Part shown: positions 16,720 through 25,511 of the stretch, piece after piece | Position numbering within the stretch: position 1 is the stretch's first letter | Layout of the letters: each line of letters starts with the position of its first letter | DNA from: Methylococcaceae bacterium | GTDB lineage: Bacteria > Pseudomonadota > Gammaproteobacteria > Methylococcales > Methylomonadaceae | Direction: 5' to 3' | DNA: 49,096 nucleotides | Assembly: GCA_021736705.1 (NCBI GenBank) | Contig: JAIPFI010000004.1 | Location: 1-49,096, forward strand | Made by a program: the position numbers and the translations under genes | The notes under the pieces: generated by a model | Told to the model about the DNA's origin: nothing | Databases searched by the model: none | The model's input: the letters and a program-made list of their open reading frames with translations, nothing else

Positions 16720-17967
16720 CTATTGGTAAATCTGAGCACTGCTAATGCGTTGATTGATATCGTTTATGACGTTTTGAAATTGCGGGCTGTCAATGGATTG
16801 GTATTGTGCTTCGAAAGCTTGAATGCTGAGATTTTCAGGTAAGTCTCTTATGTCTGGCATAAATGCTTGGTAATTGCTGATATGAGCCATTTTTTGTTGT
16901 ATTTTAAGCGCTTGCTCGGGGCTGGCTGTTGCGTATTCGCCAAAGATTACGCCCGCTCTGTCGGCTGCTAGATCTATAAAGCTGAATCCACTGCCGCCTT
17001 TGGCGTCACCGAGTTCTTTTTCTATCCCGACTGAATACGCGAGATGGCTGCTGCCAGATGCAGATAAGGTAGCTGACCACATAAAATGTTGCGCCATATC
17101 GTTACGCTTATATAAGGTGGCTGCATAATAAGGAATTGCTTTGCTTTTTTTGTTTTTTATTCCTGAGCCAGAGTAGTTGTTAACATAGCGATTGGCAATG
17201 AAAATAACCAGTCGATTTTCTTCGATAGCGTTGGCAGCTGTAGAGCGTTGTAGCGCAAGTTGAAACAAAGGTTGGAGAATGCTACTTAATGATAAGCGCC
17301 ATCCTGCATCGTGTTTTAGTAGAGCTTTATTGAGTGTTTCTTGGTATTGATTTAAGGCGACTTCGTCAATATTGGGTATGAGCAAGCTTTGAATTTTAGC
17401 TGAGACTTGTGTCGATAGCTGGTATTTGATTTGTAGTTGGTCTGAGCCTATATGAATTTCTTTTAGATTTTCACTGAATAAGCTCAGATATTGGTTGAGC
17501 TGGGTGTGCTGAATGGCTTTTTCTATTAGTAAACCGGCATAAAGGTCGGAAATAGTGATTTTGCCGATTTTTAGGTTTTTTATTTCAGGGGCTTGGTCGC
17601 GGGGGGCGTGCAGTTGAAATTGTACGTCGATATAGCGGCTGAAATAGTGGTTGGGCAGGGCAAAGCGAAGCTGAAAGAAAAGGTAGTCAGTGTTGAGTTT
17701 GACTTGTGATTGAGTTGCAGTGTAGAGATTGAGCAAGTAAGAGCTGGCGATATTGATGTCACGCTCTGTTAGTTTGAGGATGATTATTTGCTCGGGACTC
17801 TGTTGATTGGCATGTAGAATATTTTTGGCGCGCTGAATATCATCGTTGGTGAGTTGCCATTTTGGGAGGTCGGTGCTTTCATTGTTGGTGCTGAGTGTTA
17901 TACACAGAGCCATCAGCAGAATGAGTAGGGCAGTGCTGTATAAAATGACGCGTAATAGTATGAGCAT
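16720..17967 (-). CDS. Conserved hypothetical membrane-anchored protein, 415 aa, next to ppx
   Basis: One N-terminal hydrophobic helix (MLILLRVILYSTALLILLMA) serves as a signal anchor; the remaining roughly 390 residues should be periplasmic. They contain long amphipathic stretches and a conserved-looking core, IFIANRYVNNYSGSG followed by AATLYKRNDMAQHFMWSATL, SASGSSHLAYSVGIEKELGD and GGSGFSFIDLAADRAGVIFG. The spacing of H, D and E residues there could suggest a hydrolase-like site, but no known motif is met. It follows ppx by five bases on the same strand, so they are cotranscribed. Function unknown. Confidence 0.7.
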   Translation of the reverse strand: MLILLRVILYSTALLILLMALCITLSTNNESTDLPKWQLTNDDIQRAKNILHANQQSPEQIIILKLTERDINIASSYLLNLYTATQSQVKLNTDYLFFQLRFALPNHYFSRYIDVQFQLHAPRDQAPEIKNLKIGKITISDLYAGLLIEKAIQHTQLNQYLSLFSENLKEIHIGSDQLQIKYQLSTQVSAKIQSLLIPNIDEVALNQYQETLNKALLKHDAGWRLSLSSILQPLFQLALQRSTAANAIEENRLVIFIANRYVNNYSGSGIKNKKSKAIPYYAATLYKRNDMAQHFMWSATLSASGSSHLAYSVGIEKELGDAKGGSGFSFIDLAADRAGVIFGEYATASPEQALKIQQKMAHISNYQAFMPDIRDLPENLSIQAFEAQYQSIDSPQFQNVINDINQRISSAQIYQ

Positions 17968-17972
17968 GGATT

Positions 17973-19484
17973 TTAGCTAGCTATCAGTTTAAATTTGGCG
18001 CGGGCTAAATATTCAGCTTCTTGATTAAGATCGGCTTGAGTTAAGGGTGCATTATCTAGCCAACCTGAAGGGAATTCTAAGCGAACCATATTAGTCGTCA
18101 ATGTGATTTTGAAATCGGGCAGATCAGTATTGCTACGGTTGCGCTGTAGCAGTACAGCCAGCCTTAATATAATAATCATATAACTCGCATTTTTATTCCA
18201 GGGCGCATGCAGTTCGGCAATTTTTTTGGTAGGAATTTTTCGGCGATGGGCAGCAATAATAACTGAAAGTAGAGTTTGGTCTTGTTGAGAAAAACCGGCC
18301 AAATCACCGTGTTTAATAATGTAAGCGCCGTGTTTGTTATATTGGCTATGGGCAATATTGCGGCCAATTTCATGCAAATCAGCGGCCCAATTTAAGTATT
18401 GACTCATCAGTTTGGTTTGCGCACCTAAAAAAGGGCGGGATTGTTCTAATATATTGGTAATGGTATTTTTGACTAATTCTGCTTGCTGAGTATCGGTATG
18501 ATATTGCGTAGCTAAGATATTAACGGTGTCTGAGCGCACGTCATGATTCGATATTTGGCCTAAATAGTCGTGGATCAAGCCTTCACGGAGTGCGCCATCA
18601 GAAACACTCATTTGCTGTATGCCTAAGGTTTGGAATGTGGCATATAAAATGGCGAGCCCTCCCATAAATACAGGTAGGCGTTCTTCGTCTAACTCGGGTA
18701 ATTTAATTTCAGAAAAATGCTTACAAGCAAGTACGTGATCTTTGAGCTTTTCTAAGCCTTGCTGGGTAATGCCGTCATTACTCCACTGGCTGGCAGTGAT
18801 GACTTTAGAGATCGCACGAATACTGCCTGATGCCCCTATGGCCTCATCCCATTGACGGTTGTTGAAGGTCTTTTTATAACTGTTGAGTTGCTGGTTAACG
18901 AAGAGGGTAGCTTTTTGAAATTGGGCAGGACTGATAGTGCCGTCAGTAAAGAAGCGGTTACTAACCGTAACGCAGCCCATGCGCAGGCTTTCTTTCTGGG
19001 CGGGGGTTGTATTCGTACCAATAATATATTCTGTGCTACCACCGCCAATATCCATAACAAATCGGCGGTTTGCATTGCTTTGTAAGCTACGAGCAACGCC
19101 TTGATAAATTAATCGGGCTTCTTCTATTCCCGAAATAATATGGATTGGATAACCTAACGCGCGTTCTGCTTTGGCCAAAAATTGCTCGGCATTTTTGGCT
19201 GTGCGTAAAGTATTGGTACCAACGATGCGGACATTATTTTCAGGGAAATTCTGAATGCGCTGACCAAAGCGCTCTAAACAAGCAAGCGCGCGCTGTTGGG
19301 TTGCTTCATCAAGGATGTTTTTGTTATTTAAGCCTGATGCCAGGCGCACCATTTCTTTGAGACGGTCGATCGTTTGTAATTGTCCGTCTTTTATACTGCA
19401 AATAATCATGTGAAAACTATTGGAGCCAAGGTCAACAGCGGCAATAAGTTCAGGGGCTTGTTCTAGTTCAGCGCTTTCTGTCAT
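17973..19484 (-). CDS. ppx: Exopolyphosphatase (Ppx/GppA family)
   Basis: Removes terminal phosphates from long-chain polyphosphate; the family can also cleave pppGpp. 503 residues, normal for Ppx. The actin-like ATPase fold shows the first phosphate loop AAVDLGSNSFHMIICS, the middle motif IIGTNTLRTAKN with SGIEEARLIYQGV, and the second loop RFVMDIGGGSTEYIIG. The C-terminal helical HD-like part includes WAADLHEIGRNIAHSQYNKH. The choice of Ppx over GppA rests on length. It leads the minus-strand pair with the 415-residue protein. No ppk gene is nearby. Confidence 0.9.
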   Translation of the reverse strand: MTESAELEQAPELIAAVDLGSNSFHMIICSIKDGQLQTIDRLKEMVRLASGLNNKNILDEATQQRALACLERFGQRIQNFPENNVRIVGTNTLRTAKNAEQFLAKAERALGYPIHIISGIEEARLIYQGVARSLQSNANRRFVMDIGGGSTEYIIGTNTTPAQKESLRMGCVTVSNRFFTDGTISPAQFQKATLFVNQQLNSYKKTFNNRQWDEAIGASGSIRAISKVITASQWSNDGITQQGLEKLKDHVLACKHFSEIKLPELDEERLPVFMGGLAILYATFQTLGIQQMSVSDGALREGLIHDYLGQISNHDVRSDTVNILATQYHTDTQQAELVKNTITNILEQSRPFLGAQTKLMSQYLNWAADLHEIGRNIAHSQYNKHGAYIIKHGDLAGFSQQDQTLLSVIIAAHRRKIPTKKIAELHAPWNKNASYMIIILRLAVLLQRNRSNTDLPDFKITLTTNMVRLEFPSGWLDNAPLTQADLNQEAEYLARAKFKLIAS

Positions 19485-19720
19485 TTGTTTTTATAGTGTA
19501 GTTGGATTATCTGCTAAAATTACTCGTATTTTTTGCAGAAGCATTGGCTTAATCGGTACTCTAACATAGCCGATAATGTACCTTATTTAGTGGGATTCGT
19601 TAAGTGTTGATGTTGGCTTATTGGGTAATAAGTGTGAAATAGTTTGCTGGTTTTATCTATCAAGGCGTAGGACGAACTTTAGTCCGTTACTGCTGGGGTA
19701 GGGCTTGTTATTTGTGATAA

Positions 19721-19800
19721 GGAATGTGCATGAAATAACGTCTTTATCTTTGGAGCGCAGGCAGCTTGCTAGCTAAAGGTGGACGAACTGTCCGCATTTC
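19721..19800 (+). repeat. Dispersed REP-like repeat, copy 1
   Basis: ggaatgtgcatgaaataacg followed by ggagcgcaggcagcttgc matches 46064-46143 with about 85% identity over some 80 bp. In this copy the hairpin right arm is degraded (ggacgaactgtccgcatttc). It lies in a 426-bp gene-free gap (19485-19910) between ppx and the ABC ATPase. The same gap holds two smaller related palindromes: gacgaactttagtccg near 19671 and agcggatttaaagtccgct near 19844. No gene is seen in the gap. Confidence 0.7.
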
Positions 19801-19910
19801 TACAAAAAATAAGTTGACTCAGTTTTTTTAGCTATATTTCTAAGCGGATTTAAAGTCCGCTCTAGCGTTATTTCATATATGTTTGTTGTGTTTTTCTTGA
19901 TAGGATTTTA

Positions 19911-20831
19911 ATGAAGGCTTTATCTATTCGTAATTTAAAGAAAACCTATGCTAATGGTCTTGTTGCGATTAAGGGCATTGACTTAGATGTTGACGAGGGA
20001 GATTTCTTCGCTTTGCTAGGCCCGAATGGCGCGGGAAAATCGACCACGATTGGTATTATCAGTTCACTGGTTAATGCGAGTAGCGGGGACGTGCAGATTT
20101 TCGATGCGGATTTAAAGCGTAATACGCAATTGGCAAAAAGTTATATAGGTTTAGTTCCGCAGGAAGTGAATTTTAATCAATTTGAAACAGCACGTAATAT
20201 CGTTATGAATCAGGCGGGCTACTATGGTATGCCGCGTAAAGAGGCGAAATTACAAACAGAGCGCTGTTTGAAACTGATGCATTTATGGGATCAGCGCGAT
20301 ACCGTATCGCGACGCTTATCAGGCGGCATGAAGCGGCGAGTCATGATTGCCCGCGCTTTGGTGCATAAGCCTAGACTGTTGATTTTAGATGAGCCCACTG
20401 CCGGTGTGGATATAGAAATACGGCGTTCGATGTGGGCAACCATGAAACAGGTCAATGAGCAGGGGACAACCATTATTTTGACCACGCATTATTTGGAAGA
20501 AGCAGAGAATTTATGCCGTAATATCGCCATTATCAATCATGGTGAAATTGTCGAAAATACCGATATGCAGAGTTTATTGGCGCGTTTAAATGAAGAGCAT
20601 TTTATTTGTGATTTAAGAAGGCCTTTAAACGACCTGCCAAAGGTCGAGGGCTATCAAATCGAACGTCTTAATACTTTACAATTAACTATCTCAGTGCCTA
20701 AAGCTTTAGGTTTAAGTAAGTTGTTTCATGACTTATCAGAGCAACATATTGATATTGTTAGTTTGAAAAATAAGTCTAATCGTTTAGAGCAGTTGTTTTT
20801 GGATTTGGTTGATCAGGGAAAAAATCCATAG
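19911..20831 (+). CDS. ABC transporter ATP-binding protein (YadG-like)
   Basis: Couples ATP hydrolysis to export by a separate membrane partner; ABC-2 type. 306 residues, matching YadG (about 308). Walker A is LLGPNGAGKSTT (about residue 40), the Q-loop LVPQEVNFNQFE, the signature RRLSGGMKRRVMIARAL, Walker B LLILDEPTAGVD, and the switch LTTHYLEEAE. The last roughly 80 residues form the regulatory tail common to this family. The usual permease (YadH) is not next door: two palindromes and then mutL follow. The start ATG 19911 has ggatttta before it. The substrate is not known. Confidence 0.88.
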   Translation: MKALSIRNLKKTYANGLVAIKGIDLDVDEGDFFALLGPNGAGKSTTIGIISSLVNASSGDVQIFDADLKRNTQLAKSYIGLVPQEVNFNQFETARNIVMNQAGYYGMPRKEAKLQTERCLKLMHLWDQRDTVSRRLSGGMKRRVMIARALVHKPRLLILDEPTAGVDIEIRRSMWATMKQVNEQGTTIILTTHYLEEAENLCRNIAIINHGEIVENTDMQSLLARLNEEHFICDLRRPLNDLPKVEGYQIERLNTLQLTISVPKALGLSKLFHDLSEQHIDIVSLKNKSNRLEQLFLDLVDQGKNP

Positions 20832-20849
20832 ACTTCATTGGGTAAAAAT

Positions 20850-20912
20850 GTAGGGCGGTGCTTTAGCCCGCTTGTTAAACGCACTATAAGGCGGGCTAAA
20901 GCGCTGCCCTAC
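20850..20912. terminator. Hairpin after the ABC ATPase gene
   Basis: Arms beginning gtagggcggtgctttagccc (20850) and ending ctaaagcgctgccctac (20912) pair over 22 bases with two mismatches around a 19-base loop. The hairpin lies 19 bp after the stop of the ABC ATPase. No T-run follows immediately (ccaatgttgtt), so it may be a REP-like repeat that happens to sit in a terminator position. The core gctttagcccgc is echoed at 15524 (cggctaaagcctag). Confidence 0.55.
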
Positions 20913-20953
20913 CAATGTTGTTATTTATTTTTTCTTGTTTCCAAATTCTATCT

Positions 20954-21010
20954 GGAGTGCAATAGCTTCAGCTATTGCTGGTTCGGAAATAGCTAAAGCT
21001 CTTTCACTCC
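20954..21010. repeat. Long imperfect palindrome before mutL
   Basis: ggagtgcaatagcttcagct at the left and a right arm ending gctctttcactcc fold on each other over about 25 bases with a few mismatches. Inside the left arm gcaatagct/agctattgc is itself a perfect palindrome (20959-20978). It looks like a member of the same general class as the ggagcgcaggcagctt repeat at 46095. It lies 60 bp upstream of mutL and may overlap its promoter. Confidence 0.55.
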
Positions 21011-21070
21011 TATTATTCGTCTCGTCTTACAATGGACGCCGTTTTTTTAAAATAGCACACGAGTTTATTT

Positions 21071-22924
21071 ATGCGCATTTATGCTTTACCGCCACAATTA
21101 GTTAATCAAATTGCCGCTGGCGAAGTGGTCGAACGACCGGCTTCAGTGATTAAAGAATTGGTGGAAAACTGTTTTGATGCGGGTTCAAGCAGTATTTTGG
21201 TGGAAGTAGAGCAGGGCGGCGCGCGCTTAATTAAGATTAGAGATAATGGCTGTGGTATCGAAAAAGAGGATTTACCTTTAGCTCTATCACGCCATGCGAC
21301 CAGTAAAATTCAATCTTTGCAAGATTTAGAGCAAGTCATGACCATGGGTTTTCGTGGCGAGGCTTTACCGAGTATTAGCTCGGTTTCGCGCTTAACGCTG
21401 ATTTCTCGGGTTGCCGGAGAGGATTGTGCATGGCGCGTGCAAGCTGATGGTACCGAAGAGGAGTTAGATCCACAGCCTGATCCGCATCCTTTAGGCACGA
21501 CCATTGAGGTGTGTGATTTGTTTTATAACACACCGGCACGGCGTAAATTTTTAAAAAGTGATAAAACTGAGTTTACGCATATTGAAACCTTATTAAAGCG
21601 CATGGCTTTAAGTCGTTTTGATGTGGCCTTTGAGTTGAAACATAACCAACGCGAAATTTTTAATTTTAAAATTGCCCAAACGCAGGCGGAGAAAGAGCAG
21701 CGTATTGCGCATATTTTTGGTTCTGCTTTTTTAGAAAATTCTGTGCCTCTGGATTTTTCTGCATCGGGTATGCGTTTGCATGGCTGGGTAGGTTTGCCGA
21801 CTTTTTCGCGTAGCCAGCAAGATATGCAGTATTTTTATGTCAATGGCCGCTTAGTTAAAGATCGTTTGGTTAGTCATGCGATTAAGCAGGCCTATCAGGA
21901 TGTGCTTTATCATGGCCGGCATCCGGTTTATGTGCTGTATTTAGAGTTAGATCCTAGTTTTGTTGATGTTAATGCGCACCCGCAAAAATTAGAAGTGCGT
22001 TTTCGTGAAGGGCGTACGGTGCATGACTTTTTATTTAAAGCCTTGCATCGCTCTTTAGCAGATGTCAGGCCGCAAGCGTCTGAGCCTAAAGTAGACTCAG
22101 AAGCTATGGATATGGCGCGTCCTGCGGTGCAGACGGTGGTCGATTTTCAGCCCTTGCCAGCCACAGAAGCTAAGCCTACTATTGCGCGGCAAAGTTATCA
22201 GCCATCTGCCTCTCCACGACAATCAGCATTGCCTTTGAATGTAGATGCGCAGATTGAGGCTTATACTAAGTTAGTTGCTCCTTCTGTTGCTTCCGATATA
22301 CAAGAGCCTAGAGTGTCAAATATAAGCAGCACTGAGCTAGAGCTACCTTTAGGTTATGCAGTAGCGCATTTGCATGATGTGTATATTCTCACGGAAACTA
22401 AGAACGGCATTGTTTTGGTAGATGCCCATGCGGCGCATGAGCGGGTTACCTATGAGCGCTTTAAAACTCAATATCATCAAGGATCAGTGCCTTCGCAGCC
22501 CTTATTATTGCCTGTGCAGGTGCGAGTCAATAGTGCTGAGGCAGATTTAGCGGATGACCAACAAGCCTTTTTTATGAGCTTGGGTTTTGAATTAAATCGT
22601 ATGGGCGAGGAGATGATTGTTATTCGTGCTATACCCGCGTTGTTGTCTGGGACTGATGTGGCCTTATTAGTTAAAGATGTCTTGGCGGATATTATTGAGC
22701 ATGGCATGAGCCAGCGTGTTGAGCAAAGCTGTAATGAAATTTTATCGACTATTGCTTGTCATGGTTCAGTGCGCGCCAATCGGCGTTTAAGCGTGCCGGA
22801 AATGAATGTGCTATTACGTGATATGGAAAAAACCGAACGCAGTGGACAGTGTAATCATGGTCGCCCGACGTGGGTGGAGTTGAGTAAAAAAGAACTGGAT
22901 AAGCTGTTTTTGCGTGGGCAGTGA
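21071..22924 (+). CDS. mutL: DNA mismatch repair protein MutL
   Basis: Links MutS mismatch recognition to strand removal. 617 residues. The N-terminal GHKL ATPase has ELVENCFDAGSSSI, IRDNGCGIEKEDL, HATSKIQSLQDLE and MGFRGEALPSISSVS. A transducer domain follows (NGRLVKDRLV, VDVNAHPQKLEVRF). After a variable linker (about residues 345-430) the C-terminal domain carries DAHAAHERVTYE, from about residue 451. This fits the D-x-HA-x2-E-x4-E endonuclease pattern with Q replaced by A. ACHGSVRANRRL and CNHGRPTW complete the metal site. This suggests a nicking MutL of the non-MutH type. miaA lies downstream, as in many gammaproteobacteria, with one gene in between. Confidence 0.97.
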   Translation: MRIYALPPQLVNQIAAGEVVERPASVIKELVENCFDAGSSSILVEVEQGGARLIKIRDNGCGIEKEDLPLALSRHATSKIQSLQDLEQVMTMGFRGEALPSISSVSRLTLISRVAGEDCAWRVQADGTEEELDPQPDPHPLGTTIEVCDLFYNTPARRKFLKSDKTEFTHIETLLKRMALSRFDVAFELKHNQREIFNFKIAQTQAEKEQRIAHIFGSAFLENSVPLDFSASGMRLHGWVGLPTFSRSQQDMQYFYVNGRLVKDRLVSHAIKQAYQDVLYHGRHPVYVLYLELDPSFVDVNAHPQKLEVRFREGRTVHDFLFKALHRSLADVRPQASEPKVDSEAMDMARPAVQTVVDFQPLPATEAKPTIARQSYQPSASPRQSALPLNVDAQIEAYTKLVAPSVASDIQEPRVSNISSTELELPLGYAVAHLHDVYILTETKNGIVLVDAHAAHERVTYERFKTQYHQGSVPSQPLLLPVQVRVNSAEADLADDQQAFFMSLGFELNRMGEEMIVIRAIPALLSGTDVALLVKDVLADIIEHGMSQRVEQSCNEILSTIACHGSVRANRRLSVPEMNVLLRDMEKTERSGQCNHGRPTWVELSKKELDKLFLRGQ

Positions 22925-23047
22925 GATAGATATTGTTTTGCTGAATTAGGCATAACATACTTTTTGCATGTCAAAATGGCGCTTTAAATTTTGCCAATGA
23001 GAGTCAAAAATGCCAACTACATTAGCGCGTATTACGGAATGAAATTT

Positions 23048-23557
23048 ATGAATAAAAAAATATTATTATTAGCTTTATTATGTATAAATCAGCCTGCATT
23101 TTCTGATGGGTCTGAATTTAATGCCAGCAGTGGCGCATTGTTTATACCTACGGTCATCATAGGTAATCAGTTAATTTATGATGCAAAATTGCAGCTTAAC
23201 TCAGAAGGGCTGTTTTCAGTTTCATCTTACAATGCCACAAAGGAAAAGAGTTCGGAATCGACAGAGCCTTTACTTATTAGTGGTTCTGGCGTGGTGGAAA
23301 AAAACCTTCCTGACGATATTGACGGTAGTCGGCATCAAAAATTTATTCTTAAATTGGCGTCAGGACAAACTGTTTTAATCTCACACAATATTGATTTAGC
23401 CCCTAGAATTAATTCACTAGCCGTAGGAAATACCGTTGAATTCTATGGTGAATATGTCTGGAATTCCAAAGGTGGATTAGTGCATTGGACGCATCATGAT
23501 CCCAGCGGAATTCATGAAAGTGGTTGGTTAAAACATGCGGGTATAGTTTACCGATAG
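23048..23557 (+). CDS. Exported DUF3465-family protein
   Basis: About 169 residues from ATG 23048; ATG 23039 three codons earlier is also possible, and the TTG at 22991 is unlikely. The signal peptide is [19 protein letters not shown]. The C-terminal half matches DUF3465: [20 protein letters not shown], then [27 protein letters not shown] and [11 protein letters not shown]. These proteins are small beta-rich, probably OB-like secreted domains of unknown role. The N-terminal roughly 70 residues are longer than in the minimal family. It sits between mutL and miaA and may be cotranscribed with miaA (11 bp gap). Confidence 0.8.
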   Translation: MNKKILLLALLCINQPAFSDGSEFNASSGALFIPTVIIGNQLIYDAKLQLNSEGLFSVSSYNATKEKSSESTEPLLISGSGVVEKNLPDDIDGSRHQKFILKLASGQTVLISHNIDLAPRINSLAVGNTVEFYGEYVWNSKGGLVHWTHHDPSGIHESGWLKHAGIVYR

Positions 23558-23568
23558 GGTGTTTTCGT

Positions 23569-24510
23569 ATGACTACATTTTCCCCCGCTATTTTTCTTAT
23601 GGGCCCAACGGCTTCCGGTAAAACCGCTTTGTCGGTGCAGTTAGCGCAAAAATTAAATGCGGAAATCATTAGTGTTGATTCCGCGTTAGTTTTTAAAGGC
23701 ATGGATATAGGTACGGCCAAGCCGACTTTAGAAGAAAGGGCGGGAATTCCACATTATTTAATTGATATTTTAGATCCAGCGGAAAGTTTTTCTACGGGCG
23801 CTTTTAGGCGGCAAGCTCTGGCATTAATGGCGGATATTACAGCGCGTGGTAAAGTGCCTTTATTGGTCGGTGGTACCATGCTGTATTTTAATGCTTTGTT
23901 TCATGGCTTGGCTCAGCTACCGAGTGCCGATGATGCATTGCGTGCACAACTTGATGCACAGGCGCAAGCCATCGGCAAAGAGGCTATGCATGCCAAATTG
24001 CAATTAGTTGATCCGGTTGCTGCGGCGCGTATTCATCCGAATGATCCGCAGCGCGTACAGCGTGCTTTGGAAGTGTATGAATTGACCGGTAAGTCGATGA
24101 CGCAATTACATGCCGAAGCGCAGGCTGAAGACATACCGTATCAAAAAATTAAGCTGATTATTGCGCCACGGGACAGAGCGGTTTTACATGAGAAAATTGC
24201 TTTGCGTTTTAAGCACATGTTGCAACAGGGCTTGGTTGCTGAAGTTGAGGCTTTGTATAGTCGCGGTGATTTAACGGTGCAAATGCCGTCTGTACGGGCA
24301 GTAGGCTATCGTCAAGTATGGTCTTATTTGGACGGTGAAATTAACGCTGAAGAAATGCAGGAAACAGGGGTTATTGCGACACGTCAGCTAGCTAAGCGAC
24401 AATTTACTTGGTTACGCCGGGAGGTGGATGCGTACAGATTTTATACCGAAGAGCAGAATGTTTTTAGTGCTGTATTGGCGTCAGTACAAGAACAAATGAA
24501 TGGGCTTTAG
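23569..24510 (+). CDS. miaA: tRNA dimethylallyltransferase
   Basis: Adds dimethylallyl to N6 of A37 in tRNAs reading codons starting with U. ATG 23569 is chosen: it gives 313 residues, the family length, and a tagggtg site lies eight bases before. The earlier in-frame ATG 23524 would overlap the preceding gene. The P-loop [15 protein letters not shown] is at about residue 11. [34 protein letters not shown] and [20 protein letters not shown] follow. The substrate channel region is [15 protein letters not shown] with [14 protein letters not shown]. No hfq follows, unlike the enterobacterial order. Confidence 0.97.
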   Translation: MTTFSPAIFLMGPTASGKTALSVQLAQKLNAEIISVDSALVFKGMDIGTAKPTLEERAGIPHYLIDILDPAESFSTGAFRRQALALMADITARGKVPLLVGGTMLYFNALFHGLAQLPSADDALRAQLDAQAQAIGKEAMHAKLQLVDPVAAARIHPNDPQRVQRALEVYELTGKSMTQLHAEAQAEDIPYQKIKLIIAPRDRAVLHEKIALRFKHMLQQGLVAEVEALYSRGDLTVQMPSVRAVGYRQVWSYLDGEINAEEMQETGVIATRQLAKRQFTWLRREVDAYRFYTEEQNVFSAVLASVQEQMNGL

Positions 24511-24564
24511 TTTTACGTCTGTATCGCAAGCTGCATGCAGATATTTTTATAAAGGTTGAACATT

Positions 24565-25146
24565 ATGATGAGAAAAATTGCTTTAATAGTTAAGGGCTTG
24601 TTGTTAGGGGTTTTGCTAGCTGGCTGTGCAGCGACGGAGCTTGTTTCAGAAAATAATATGCAAACTGCATTTGTGACGGTGCATCATTCTATCTTGCATA
24701 TTTCTATGCCAGCGACTTATCGGTGGTCTGATGGATTTATGCAGCAATCGAAGGTGGATATGATAGAAAATGTGCCTATGCAGGATTTATTAAAGCAAGG
24801 CATAGAGCAAGAAATGCAGCGTAAAGGCTACAGGCAAGTGATGCAAACTGAACAGGCAGATATTAATATAAGCTTTGCTGCGGCCTTAACCTCGGCACTG
24901 GATGATCAGCAAATCCAGAAGCAATATGGATTGGTACCTGGCTTAATGGTTAACCCGCTGAATCCGCAGCGTTACGAAAAAGGAACTTTGATTTTTGATG
25001 TGCTGAATCCACAGACAAATAAACTGGCATGGCGCACCGCAGGGCAAGCGTTGGCTAGCTTGGAAGACATTCCTTTGGCAGAGAGGAAGGCAAGAATTCA
25101 GGTTTTTGTAAAAAAAATGTTGGCATTTTTGCCTGAAAAGGAATAA
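24565..25146 (+). CDS. DUF4136-type lipoprotein
   Basis: About 193 residues from ATG 24565, with aaagg eight bases before (a TTG at 24556 is the alternative). A signal peptide with lipobox LLAGC (Cys about residue 20) predicts a lipid-anchored protein; residues after the Cys (AATE) do not forbid outer-membrane sorting. The body shows TYRWSDGF, DLLKQGIEQEMQRKGYRQVM, ADINISFAAALT and GTLIFDVLNPQTNKLAWRTA, then a helical end. This is the DUF4136 pattern. Role unknown. It is followed by a small coiled-coil gene in the same direction. Confidence 0.75.
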   Translation: MMRKIALIVKGLLLGVLLAGCAATELVSENNMQTAFVTVHHSILHISMPATYRWSDGFMQQSKVDMIENVPMQDLLKQGIEQEMQRKGYRQVMQTEQADINISFAAALTSALDDQQIQKQYGLVPGLMVNPLNPQRYEKGTLIFDVLNPQTNKLAWRTAGQALASLEDIPLAERKARIQVFVKKMLAFLPEKE

Positions 25147-25183
25147 AACAATACTTTAAATACTGATTTTCGGAGTTAGATAA

Positions 25184-25444
25184 ATGAAACAAGAATTTGA
25201 TGCACTATTAGAGAAATTAAAAGCTGAACGTGATGAAATGCAATTAAAGATGCATTTGGCTTCTATGGAAGTTAAAGAGGAGTTTTCTGAGGCTGAAGAA
25301 AAGTGGGATGTTGTAAAACGTAAAGCTAATGAAATTGCTGATGATTCAATAGAAACAACGGATGATTTTATTGCTGCGGCTAAAGTGGTCGGTGAAGAGT
25401 TGAAAGAAGCTTATCAACGTATTGCTAAGCGTATTAAAGATTAA
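25184..25444 (+). CDS. Small charged coiled-coil protein, 86 aa
   Basis: Begins MKQEFDALLEKLKAERDEMQ and continues as an almost unbroken charged amphipathic helix to QRIAKRIKD. cggag lies before ATG 25184. No signal peptide, cysteine or known motif. The pattern resembles small helical stress-associated proteins of proteobacteria, but I cannot assign a family. It is the last gene of the plus-strand run, ending at a terminator hairpin. Confidence 0.65.
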   Translation: MKQEFDALLEKLKAERDEMQLKMHLASMEVKEEFSEAEEKWDVVKRKANEIADDSIETTDDFIAAAKVVGEELKEAYQRIAKRIKD

Positions 25445-25455
25445 TTGTTTCAAGC

Positions 25456-25487
25456 GGGGAAGAGGTTCTCTCTTCCCCTATTTTCTT
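25456..25487. terminator. Intrinsic terminator between convergent genes
   Basis: ggggaagag/ctcttcccc (25456-25464 and 25470-25478) forms a perfect nine-pair stem with a five-base loop, followed by tattttctt. It closes the small coiled-coil gene and lies in the 67-bp gap before the convergent topA end. Confidence 0.8.
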
Positions 25488-25511
25488 ATCCTTGTCGGGC
25501 GGGTGGGCAAG

